In this document: piece by piece, positions 33,527-46,600 of the stretch
How positions within the stretch are numbered: the stretch's first letter is position 1
How the letters are laid out: every line of letters starts with the position of its first letter
Origin: Hydractinia symbiolongicarpus
Taxonomy: Eukaryota > Cnidaria > Hydrozoa > Anthoathecata > Hydractiniidae
Reading direction: 5' to 3'
DNA: 60,000 nt
NCBI RefSeq assembly: GCF_029227915.1
Contig: NC_079875.1
Coordinates: forward strand, 6,574,001 to 6,634,000
Program-made: the position numbers and the translations under genes
Notes under the pieces: generated by a model
Seen by the model: only the letters and a program-made list of their open reading frames with translations
Database searches by the model: none
Told to the model about the DNA's origin: nothing

Positions 33527-34859
33527 AATCAGCCCTTCTCTAGGATTGAGAAGCCCCTTAAATGCCCAGCGCAGGTGCAGGGTTAAAGACAACTTTGGTT
33601 TTCGTTTTTTTTTTCACTTTTAAAATAAAAATAAAAAATATCGAAAATGAAGAGAATTTTCTTGATGATTCAAGCTCACGAAAAAAGACAGCACGTCATG
33701 ACAGTACAATACAACTTCTGCTTAATAACGTTGGATGTGAGAGATCCCAATCTAGTGCTTGGTGATGGTGTTCAAAAGGTCAAGTTAGTGCCATAATAGA
33801 CGTATTTATTTTATCGCAGCCTTTCCAGGTGTTTTTTTGAAATACGCTTGTTTGAATTTTAATAGAAACACAGTGGTAATGGTAAAGTCAAACGCATTAT
33901 GATAGTTGATATGGTTAATACGGCATAAACTGTATATTTTCGCTACGGTAACTTTATATTTATAAACGGTAGTGAAGACTGTTCGGCCAGGAGAAGACGT
34001 TCGATGTTGGTAGGGGGTAAAAAGCCTAAAATTTATCCGTTATGCTACTTTTAAAATTACCAATTAACGATTCCAACCATTCTCGTCCTTTAGGTTGATG
34101 TTGATCTCAAAGAGCAACCTCGATTTCCGGGCCAGTGGTGTTTTTGATACAAGGGTTGTTGGTCTTACTTTCTTTTCAGCATCTAAATATTCATGAGTCT
34201 GTCACACGAATACGGTTTCGATTTTTGTGGCTTTAGGCACCTTGTCATGTATTTTTATAGATTTTTATAGATTTTTGGTAGGTAGATATAAATTGTACTG
34301 CAGCCTCATTTAAAATCGAGCACCCAACCAGCCAGCTAGCTATGTTTATGCCGTGCACGTGATTATCTAAACAAACGGCCTCCAGCGACAGTGTACCTCC
34401 GTTCGTTACTTAACTTCTTCATGGATTTGACTATAAGCTATCACTTAAGAAATTTCCAAAAATGCTGCAATGAATGGAGGTGAGTGTTTTACAAGATCCA
34501 ACAAAATAAGAAAAGCTGAAAACGACCTAAAAGGATTCCAACGTGACGTTTTTTTATTTACTTTTCAGCGTGGTAAGCTTTCTGGCTCTGGCATTTTTGC
34601 CATGACAGGAAAAAAGATGCTAGGATTTGGTTAAGAGTGTTTTAAGGTGTTTATAAATTTGTGATTATTACTAGTATTTTATTATATAGCTAGCTATAGC
34701 TATACCTTTTGGCTTCCAATTTCATTCACACTCCAAATAAAATTATACCAAGGTTGAGGAGGCCTTTCATTAAATATACTGGCTACTAATGCGTATAAAA
34801 ATGGGTGTTTTTAACTGATTTACTATCTACACCAATTCTTGATAAACAGAAATAGCTGT
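33527..34859. other. Intergenic, nothing recognised
   Basis: No coding region, RNA gene or clear repeat was found. Short palindromic TAGCTAGCTATAGC sequences occur near 34690. Confidence 0.4.
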
Positions 34860-36276
<1,417 letters not shown>

Positions 36277-37715
36277 CTATATAATAATACGCCAGTTCCG
36301 TGTGTCTGTCTGTCACTTTTTCAAAGTGGATTATATTTTCCACAATTTTCTACAATGAAGTCTATAAAATATCGCCTATAAAGTTGTTATGTAAATTACC
36401 AAACTTTCAGACCATTCCTTGCGACGAGTGCGGTGGCACGCGCACTCGCCCGCACACGCACTGGTGAATTTTTCTTTTTCTAAAATATTATAGAGTGATG
36501 AAAAAAGCTATTACGCTGATTACATAACATTCATTTCTTCGTGATTGATTTGTTTAAAAAGTATAAAGAACAATAAAGTCGGCCCCTTTCTTTCATGCTG
36601 ACACTCTTATGCTCGGCATAACACTGAGACTGAAACGAAAAACGGAAGACCATTTGGAACTATTCCACAAGTCAGTCCGACCTTCATCGTCACAGAGAAT
36701 ACTGCGAGAAGAACCCATGCAAGTTAAATATAACCAGAACATGGGAGAGGTTAGGTGTCCTGTACCTTAATGCAGCTTTCAGATGAATGTTTTTGTGATG
36801 TAATACCAAGGAAAAACATGTTAAATAAAGTTTAAAAAATCTTTTTAAAAGAAGAAGGAGAAATCAAAAATGTTTAGAAATATATCTAATGCCAAAAACA
36901 TATATAGCGAATCTGCCAACACACCATCGCACTTGTGGTTAATACGTTTTACAATCAAAATTTGTCTCTATACAGCAATAACATAACCTTGTGGTAAGCA
37001 AAAAATAGTTAAGTGTGAATCACACTTGCAAATATTCACATCACACTTGTAAATTTAGCTTACAAGTGCGATTTTTCGCACACCATAGCACTCGTACTTT
37101 TTTAGCGGGTGCTTTTTGTAGCTCTGGCATAGTTTTATTCAAGAAATGGCCTGAACTTTAATGTTAAAATAGTATTGATGTCAAAGGAAAGTTAATTAAG
37201 ATTAGTGAAGCCATTACAGTGCACTTAAAACTTTGAGGCCAAATAACTTGCAAACGAGGTGGTGACGTCAATGATTTTTCACCGCGTGGGTAACTAGTGA
37301 CCAACTGGGACCAATTTGGATAAGTTTCCCAAGCCTGGGTCCCCAAATCCGTTTCGGAATGGACAGGTTGATGACGTCATTAAAAAACCTTCAAACCCTA
37401 ATATCTCTGCAACTGTTTGTCAAAAGTACATGATCCTACACATTTTCTTGACCAGCGTTCCAAGATCTATATGATAAAAATAATGATAAAGATCTATATG
37501 ATAAAAATTTGTGTTTTGATGGGACTTTAATGACATCAGCAAAATTTTTAAACCCCTATATCTTTTTAAGCATTCGCCAAAAGCACACATTATACATTAT
37601 TTTGACCAGCGTTCCAACATCTACTTATTACAGGCAACGAATAAAACAACCTATTTTTCCATTGTTCTTTTGCCAAAGTGGATTTTTCCACGGGCCTTAG
37701 CGACTAGTTATTATT
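36277..37715. mobile_element. Non-autonomous repeat, long copy (family with CTGTCTGTCAC / CCACGGGC ends)
   Basis: The left end has TATATAATAATACGCCAGTT followed by TGTCTGTCTGTCAC; the right end has TTTTCCACGGGCCTTAGCGA followed by CTAGTTATTATTAATA. The same end motifs frame short copies at 43901 and 56730. The interior has no credible open reading frame. Class uncertain; a Helitron-like or foldback element is possible. Confidence 0.5.
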
Positions 37716-38721
37716 AATAGTATGGTACTGGAAACTCTGGTAAGGTAATTCATCACTTCAAAGAACATTGAACGACGGGATCAATCGATCTCCTATCGTA
37801 CCAGCCAACTTGCCAACCCACTTTCCCTATGAGGATTTGTAACTAGCCACTGAGGCTTTTCTTCTCGAATTGCCAACAAGTCTGACTGCTAGTCTTAACA
37901 AACGTGTTTTTACCAATGGATGTGTATTTTTGATTAATTTCATAAAGTTCTTTTCAAAATAGTATTGGAATCATAGAATTCACACGCTGGAATTAACAAA
38001 TTTTTTTCTCAAATTATTAGAAATTGAAAGAAATGTACTTCAATAAATAACACAGAAATAGTTGGAAAAATTAATGATGCTAGTACAAAAAATAAGCGCA
38101 TGTGAGCGCATTTTAAATTTGCAAATATAAACTCAAAAAACCCTTTAGAGATTTAACTATATTAAAAGACAAACGACTGATGCCCATTGTGTAAAGGTGT
38201 GATATTAGTGTGCATTCAGACTGTACTGTAGGTTAGTGGTATGGGACCTATATGTTTACTCACAAAGTTTTAGCAAAACTAAAATGCAGAGTTATAAGGT
38301 TTTCAGAAAAGTTTAGCAAGCAAAGAAGTGTTATCTTGGCCATAGTTTTTGTGTATTCTCTACATTGATAAAGTATTCTCTACATTGATAAAGTTTACTT
38401 TTAATAACAGATGATAAAAAATATCAAAATTTGCATTCATTTAAATATGACATCATCATTAAAATAAGTAAAACATTGAACAACAAACATCCGTAAAAGA
38501 ATTTAAATTTTGAACTTTTTCTGTCATAATATTGTCTGCCATCTTTATGCATAAGTGACAGAAAAAATGTCTTCTATTGTGATATTTTAATTCAATAAGC
38601 TGGCATGTAAATATTTTTTTATTTTTTTTATTTTAGTTATTTTTTATGATATTGTGACTTTCTCTCATGCAAAAGTTTTATCAGATGCAACTTATTGATT
38701 GTTAATTATGACATTTTAGAT
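37716..38721. other. Intergenic, upstream of SHLD2-like gene
   Basis: AT-rich. A 20-bp direct repeat (TATTCTCTACATTGATAAAG) occurs twice back to back near 38353-38392. The promoter of the SHLD2-like gene must lie here, but no core element stands out. Confidence 0.45.
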
Positions 38722-41592
38722 ATGAAAACTTTGCATATATTTGCTGGTGCGCCAAAGCTCTCCATCAATAGTAAGTTTTTCTTAATTACTATGCTATCCG
38801 AATGACTATTGATAACAGACTTTTTTGTAAAGCTTGCAAAGTTGTAAATGACATGCTTCTTTTGTTGTAGATGAAAACACTTCAGTGGATGCATCAGTCA
38901 TCTGGAAACAGTATACATTTACAACGGCAGAGCTTTGTAACAATACCAGTATGTTTTCACAGAAGGAGTTAAGTGAAATTCTGTTGGAATATGAAGTTAA
39001 CCAAAGCCAATTATCTAATATTGTTGAACCAGGTTGTTATGATACTATGTTACCTAAGACAAAGTCAGAGGATATCAAGTCATTGGATAGAGTGGATGTA
39101 AATACTGATATGCTCTATCAAGAAGTTTGCATTGAAAGTCAATTACTCTTTAAATCTGATGACTGTTTAAATGAGGTAGGTCCAACAATACCCAGATATT
39201 CTGACTATTCTCAGACTTATTTTATGAGACAACAATCTCAATTAGACGCCAAACAATTTTCAAATTCAATATGTGAGTATGAAGATCAAAAAAATATGGA
39301 AAATAGAAATGGGAAGTCAGTGGAACCTTCTGTGATTCCTGAAACCCAAGAAAACGAACCCATGCTTGAATATCAACCCCAAAAAGGTGCAGACAGTTTT
39401 AAAGACAAAAATTTCCATAGTCACCCAAAATCTGTTCTAATATCTAACAGTGATACAATGCCTCTATGTGTAAACAAGGAACCTGATTGTAGCTGTACTA
39501 CCGATGAACAACTAACCAGTTCACTTATGCATAGCAGCTGTGATATACCTAATTCATGCAGTGGAAGAACTATTATGTCCATAAACAATGCTATTGAAAC
39601 AAAACAAATGACAAATTTACTTGTTATAGTGTTGCAAATTTGTCCAGTAAGAATTGTTCAGATTAAGCATTGTCCAAATATTGGTCAAAAAATAAAGTTA
39701 GCAAAATTAATGGTTGGTGATGAAAGTAAATTTTATTTTAACATTACATTGTGGAACAATTGTGCTGACTGGGTTGACCGAATACGTATCGGAGATGTTA
39801 TTGTTTTGACTAACGTTATGATGCAGTTGTATAAAGGAAAATATATGGGTCAAAGTAACGCAACATCCAAAGTCTTTAATTTTAGAAGACCTGTTTGGCC
39901 TTTTCCAAAAATTTGTAGGTATCCATTATGTTCTTTTATTCTCCTGATTGGAATATCATGTGGTAGCACCTTTGGTTGAGATAAAATGCCAACATTTCAT
40001 GGTTAAACACTCTCAGAAAGTGATTTGATTAAACAAGAATGACAAGTATCTAAATTAAAGTAAATCTAATTTAGCAAAAACTCACTTAAAATACACAATG
40101 TGTCAGGTTTAAAGTTGAAAAAGATTTTATGAAAAGTATGAAAAGTTGACCACCTAAACATTGTGTTTTTCCTCAAAGCATAATGGCTATCTTGTAATGG
40201 AGTTAAACATGACATTTGCCCACCTGAAGAATGCTTTTTCAAATACTGTTAATTTTTTGTATAAATGTATAAGCATTATATTAGCTAAAAAGGCAAATTT
40301 TTGCAATCTGTCAGAATAGGTTTTCAAACAAAAGTTAGGTAACTATTAGCCATACATTAAAAAAATATTTATTACAGGATCATTGTAGTTGAACAGATGA
40401 AAATATTTTTTTTTTATACAGGGTCCAATGTTGTTTGCATAAAGAAGCTTTACTCATTTATAGCATGGATACGTAACACTCATAATTACCTACTTTCTTT
40501 TTCTTTTCACATTGATCCAACTGTTGTGAGAAGCGAATTTACAGAGTTAGTTGCAGGGCATATAAATAATGTATGTGCAAGAATAATGACAGTTAATTCT
40601 CCAGAAGTAAAACAAAAGTATTTATTCATGGGGCAAGACTTGTCAAAAGTAGTAGTCAGTAAGCATATTTTAAACATGTTTTTAAACATTATTGATAAAA
40701 AACATGTTTTTAAACATGTTTTTAAACATGTAAACATGTTTTTTATCAATATCTTATAAGTTTCCTAAAAAATATACTTCTTCTGATAAAGGATCTTTGC
40801 TATTATTCTTTTTGCTATTAAGAACTTGCAGACAAAGCTGGCAACATGGTTGACTTATTTATATGGGCTGAAAAATATGGTTGGTTAACAGAGTTTTATC
40901 CCTTGATCAACTCAGTGCTGATAATCAAGGCTTTGCTATATAAATACAACACCAGGGAACGTGACTACAGCTTGCATACAACTTTTAAGTCAAGTTATCA
41001 AGTTGTTAAAGAATGGAAGTCAGCTGATAAATTTGTGCATTGTTTAGCTACTATAAAATCAATTTCTCTGAACACAAAATCAAGTTCTAACATTTGTGTG
41101 ACAAGTTCAAATGTATCATCACAACTGGAAGATTTGCTTTCGTTTTTGTTCATTGGTTGTAGCGAATGTTATACTGAACTTGTTGAGAACTCTGATGATA
41201 GTTCTGGTAATTGTTGCAATTGTGAAAATAGCGAAGCTGTAATAGGTGTGCACAAATTCTTTATGATAATGCATAAGTATCATTCTGTTAATCAAAGTTG
41301 GGATGCAGACGTGGACTTTCAAATGGATGATTCAGATGTTTCAGATTCGTTTGGAGTATGGGTAAATCCAGAAGTTGGAAAAGAATTATTTACTACAATT
41401 GTAACTATGGAGCAAAGATTGCTACACAAAAACAAAGACTATGTTGCTGACAAGGTCATGCTTGCGTTGGCAAACCTGTTTGATAAGGAAAATGTGTACC
41501 ATGTTTGTCTAAAGAGTTTAGAGAGCATACATAATGAATGTTCGCTGTTATCTGATGAGATTTACTCCTTAGAAGAAATATCAAAATATTAA
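38722..41592 (+). CDS. SHLD2: Shieldin complex subunit 2 homologue (four exons)
   Basis: Exons 38722-38770, 38871-39914, 40422-40658 and 40823-41592 join in frame to 699 residues (vertebrate proteins about 835-900). SHLD2 binds single-stranded DNA and, with SHLD1, SHLD3 and REV7, shields double-strand-break ends from resection downstream of 53BP1-RIF1. The N-terminus KTLHIFAGAP matches the vertebrate VHIFWGAP motif (REV7-SHLD3 docking) and continues with ENTSVDASVIWKQ. A low-complexity acidic region follows. OB-fold 1 lies near residues 260-360 (GDVIVLTNV strand), OB-fold 2 spans exons 3-4 (LFIWAEKYGW), and the third carries a zinc-ribbon-like pair CSEC and CCNC, matching CAKC...CFSC of vertebrates. 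The family match is from memory, by eye, but runs the whole length in order. The next gene is TPGS2-like, same strand. Confidence 0.9.
40691..40750. repeat. 19-bp perfect inverted repeat in SHLD2 intron 3
   Basis: 40691-40709 and 40732-40750 are exact reverse complements. Between and around them lie repeated AAACATGTTT palindromes. The transcript would fold into a hairpin just after the exon 3 donor. Confidence 0.9.
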
Positions 41593-41785
41593 CAGCTTTA
41601 TATAAACAAAACATGCATATTTTCTGTGTCTCTTTGAGTTGCTACCTTTTCTAATAATTTCATTGTCACGTTGTTTTTATAAATTTCCTAAATTATTCCC
41701 AATAATTTAGCTATCGGTTATGGCTTTTTGTAAATGCTTGATAAAGTATCTTTTGATTAAACATCTCCTACAAGTCTCCTTCTTT

Positions 41786-41791
41786 AATAAA
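41786..41791 (+). other. Polyadenylation signal AATAAA (SHLD2)
   Basis: AATAAA about 195 nt after the SHLD2 stop codon, the first clear copy downstream. Confidence 0.5.
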
Positions 41792-43625
41792 GATTTAGGT
41801 GTTTGTAAAGCTGATTAACTGTCTTAATATCTTTGTTTGTAAATAATGGCTGTAGGAAACCTGTTAGAAAGAAAAAGAAAATACTAGATGCTGATTTCAG
41901 AGTCGCTAAACCTAAGTTGTCCTAAATAACCTGAAAAATGGGGACCCTTCTAAAATACCTAAATAACCTAAAGTTTGGGTTAAAAACATTGGTTCCTCCT
42001 AAAATTCTTTTTTTTATAGTACCTTTATTATTATGTTTTATGTGACAAAAAAATTTTATCTGGAAAGAGGACAGGATGAATTATTTTTAAATAATTTACT
42101 GCAATTTGAAACGAACAACCTCTGCATTACGAATGTGATCACAAATATTGGTATAGACTGTTATTTTAATATTATTTAATGAGCTATGCTATGTAGATAC
42201 TTCTTCAAATTTTCGTTTCCAGTTATGTTTTTAACGAGCTCTAGGGGTTAAGGTACGAGTCGTTTCTTTCGAGGGACCGAGTTCAAGAACACCATATTAC
42301 TCGGCTTCTTCACCAAGCTGTGAATCAAAATTTTTTTGAAGGAAGAGGAATATTTGGTTGGGTCAGTATAACTCTTTAACTGCCTAAATTTCAGTTCTAT
42401 TAACGTTTAAGATATTCTCTTCATTGTGTCTATGTTTTCACATATTAAGATGAAAATATCATCACGTTTTCTAGCCATGCGTTAATCTGAAACAAAACAA
42501 TTTCAAGATTTTAGCTAGCTAACGTAGATTTTAAGGCAGCATCCTGCTGAAGCCTTATTTAATCTTATTATTTTAAAGTTTGGTTTATTATCATTTATTT
42601 TTATGTTGGGGTTGGGGAACTTTCTCTGAAAAATAAAAAAGGTTGGCCAACTGTTTTTGCTATAACAGGGGAGCAATGACTTGTAAACTGTATTTTTATT
42701 TCAGCTAAAGTTGTGAAAAGTTATTTTTTAAATAATATATTACACTGGAAAGATCATGTTGTGCGCCTATTTTTTTCAAAATATATTACACCGGAAACAC
42801 CATAATGTTCTCACTCAGTTTATGACATAACATACTAAAGCGCTTCACTTAAATGTGTGGCACAGTTTACACTTCTTATTAATCGCTCTTTCAGGCGTTC
42901 GACGCCAGGTAACACAGTTACTTGTGGCTTAACCTGGCGTTTCGACACCAGGGTTCCCTGGCTAGTCTAAATATTAATACCACGGAATTGCATTTTGGAT
43001 TTAGTCTCTATTGTTAATTCTAAACCAATGAACGTAGTCTTAACCTATTTATTTCTTTCGCGTACTTCTATTTCTTCTTTTGTTTTTAAACTTGTAGGAT
43101 CCAACTTTATGGTCAAATCTTAGATATCTTAAACTTGATAAAGATTTTAGTCATGTCACACGTATAATAAAACATTTCCAAAATATTGTTACACCACAAG
43201 CAATGATATTTAATAAATGGATATGCTAAAACGTCTTCGTTTCTTTTTCATGGATGTTAAGTGTAGTGCAGTTTTATTAAAGTAATAATTTTCACAAATC
43301 ACGTTTTGTATATTTGTACTACATGAAACATTTCACAAGTTCAAGATAATACCACGGGATAATACCTATTTATTTCAAATAACGGAACAACATTTTAGAA
43401 GTTCTGTACAAAACAGGCTACTGGCAACCTTAGGTATAGGGAACAAAATTACACACGAACAAGAATCAGAAATCTTTTAGCCTGCAAGAGCTTTGCATTT
43501 TCTTTTATAATCTGCTAAAACTTTGAAGTTATCTCTGGCCACCTTGCATGTACAGTAGCTTTAAATACATTTTTTTGTTTTCTTTAGATGGAAAAAAGTG
43601 AATAAAAAATGTAAGCTGTTGAGAT
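41792..43625. other. Intergenic between SHLD2 and TPGS2
   Basis: No gene seen. A small inverted repeat around GACGCCAGGT / ACCTGGCGTT lies at 42900-42943. The TPGS2 5' untranslated region probably lies near 43587-43625, after a possible acceptor TTCTTTAG. Confidence 0.45.
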
Positions 43626-46600
43626 ATGTCAGCTAGACCTGAATTTCGAGATGTGTTGGATCAAATTACATTTGGTTTAGTTGGCTCACTTGGTTTGTAT
43701 TATAAAAATTTACATTCAAATTTAATTATATTCAAAAACCAGGAAATACTTGAATTATTCTCGTCAATGAATAAAACTCTTTAAGATTTGTCTGCACCAA
43801 AATTTCTGTAAGCTCAACTCCTGATAATAAATTAGCAAAATTATTTTGTTATAAAAATCAACTTTTTTTTCTATAGCTTTTCTTAGTGAATTTTCCTTTT
43901 CTATATTATAATACCTGTATACGTCTGTCTGTCACGCTAAATGGTACTGAAAGTAGCGAGACACATGCAATAATATTTTTCCACGGGCCACTTACTAGTT
44001 TGATAAAAAAATAGCCAGCCTCTGTGGCAAGTTAATTACAGGTTACCTACCTCAATAAATAGGGCTGAAAAACTTAAATCGGCAGAAAACCTTAATTTGG
44101 TTCATCTTGGCGTGATATCTCTGTGTGACTAATTCGTGAAAAATAATTTTTGGGAAGTGTGTTTTTTTAGCCTCGCAAAAAATCAGGTTAAGGCAGTGGG
44201 AAAGATCGACTTGTACTATAACACTTTTAATGAACTTTTTTTATATTTGGTTGTGGGAACTGCATCTTTCTAATTTTCTGAAATTTATTATGGTCTTTTA
44301 GATTGAAATGAAATAAACATTAAGATGTGTTTTATTTCTCTAAAATCATAAACTTAAAAATATATTTCGCCCTTAAATGAAATTTTATGTAAAGGCTGTC
44401 TACATATAATCAAAAAAGCGAAATACTTAACCTTCTTTTCCTTTAAGAAGAATATTAAACTGGTTACACATAAATGCTTCTTCATATGAGTTTTCTTATA
44501 GAGAAAAAAGATGATGTTACTAACGTCCGTGTGGTTGATTGTGGTTCAGCCAGAAAAAAATTTATTGATGCTTGGGAGGAGGTACACAATACGTTGTTTT
44601 TTGTTACATTTAATAAAAAGATAACCAAGCTGGGGAATACAAAAACTTTTGTCAGTAGGCTGTCACCTCCATATTAGCCATTTAAACACTGCAGCATCAA
44701 ATTGCTACCTAAGGGGGTTGGGATAACAGAGACAACAAAGTTAAAAGTGGTGGTATGGCAGACATAAAGAAAGGACAATGATTTGCGATACACTTTTAAA
44801 AATGTGAATTCAAAGCTAAAACAATCAAAAAAGCAGGTGAAAAGCTGAAATAAATAACAGATGAATTTGATAAAATAATAAAAAAGACGTGATAAATTAC
44901 TTGTTGTGATGTTATATACATAAATTATTCTGACCTTGGATGCTTTTTTTTCTGACTGCACAACCTTTCAGTAAGCGTTCTATCATGCAACTAAAAACCC
45001 ATACAGACTAAAATTCTAAATATAATTACCATATGAAATGCTGCACTGATATTTCCACACCCAGAAGTATTAGCATAAAATTTACACGTGCTATTTTTCA
45101 TTTTTAATACTTCTATGAAGTATATATGTATCTTGAGTTTAATTCACTCATATAAGATAGCAGTGTTTATAGTAAACGTGTTAACTGGTTGATAAGATCT
45201 CATACCATAAGATTTTACGCATGTGCTATTTTTCACTTTTATTGTTTTTATGAAGTATATATGTATCTTGAGTTCTAATTCATTCATATAAGGTAGCAGG
45301 GATTATAGTAAACGTGTTAACTGGTTGATAAGATCTTATAATGTCCTAATATTTCTTCTCTTTTTGTTGCAACAAAAATTCAAAATTCTCCTACTTTTAG
45401 CAACATAAAGAACAAAAACAATAGAATCCCATTAAAATGTTATTTGAAACCTTTTTATGAAAATCTTTGTGTAAACGACAGTTGCTACCTTTTTTATTGT
45501 TCACTCCACACTGGCAATATTCTCGTATTTCGTCTGTCTTCAACAAATATATTTGAAGTTGGTTAAGGCAAACCTTAAGGGAATTCTAAAGATATGAAGT
45601 CCAAAAATGATACAAACAACTAAAATGGAAAAAATCTGCAAAAATTTAGAATCAATTTTTTATTTTATTTTAACATTTCTACAGAGTAAAGAAAAACAAA
45701 CTAAAATTAAAATAAATGTTACTATATGTGTTTCCATTTCTGTTTAATCAAAGAATAATGTTTAGTATTTTTAGTGAATTGCCAGTAATATATGAGTTGC
45801 ATTCAACTTTCGAATGTCTGAGAAGAATCATAAGAAAGAGTTTTTACATCATAAAAATCTGCTAAAGTTAAGGATTTTTAAAAGAGATTTTTCCTGGTAG
45901 ACATTATATGCTTACAATGATGATAAAATGACTCAACATGCTGTTGTTTTTATTTAGACAAACTCTTGTAAGTTGCCAGCAGATTTGAAAGCTTTCTACT
46001 TAACAATGAATGGTATCTTGATACAATGGAGCACCAATTTGAATGGTAGATTAGTCTGTTTTTTTAAACTTTCTGTGCCAATTGTACTCTTATATCATCA
46101 ATTGACCATCATCTAAAATAACCTTGCATGTTGAAATGAATTTCAATTAGTGCTCATTTGATAAGTCGTGGTTTCCAAAGCAAAATAACGTGTATCATAC
46201 CAAAATTAGTTTATCTAATTGAAAAAACTTGATCTTTGGTCAAATAAAAAGTAGGATTGAATCCAACTTTTTGTGTAGCATGTGTATCAAAAATTATCTT
46301 TCGATCGGAACCAAAATAATACTTTGCGTTTCCATCCGTTTTATTCCTTATTGAAAATTTGGCTTTAGTCTGGAAAGTAGAGGTATTAAGAAATCAACTG
46401 AAAAAGTGGAGGGAAAAAAATTACCAAGTTTTAATTATTGCTTTAGATTCTTTTATGTGTACTCTATTTTGTGTAGGTCAGTTCTAATAAACACCACAGT
46501 GTTTAATTGGTGCATATTGTGTAAGTCAGTTCTAATAAACACCACAGTATTTAATTGGTGTATATTGTGTAAGTCAGTTCTAATAAACACCACAGTATTT

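Noticed and set aside
42240-42300. tRNA-derived SINE head (box A/B-like words near TAGGGGTTAAGG and GAGTTCAAG)
   Set aside because: The B box is poor and no acceptor stem or second copy was found in the window.
42900-42943. Inverted repeat GACGCCAGGT / ACCTGGCGTT as a regulatory hairpin
   Set aside because: The arms are short (about 9-10 bp) and imperfect, with nothing nearby to regulate; probably a repeat remnant.
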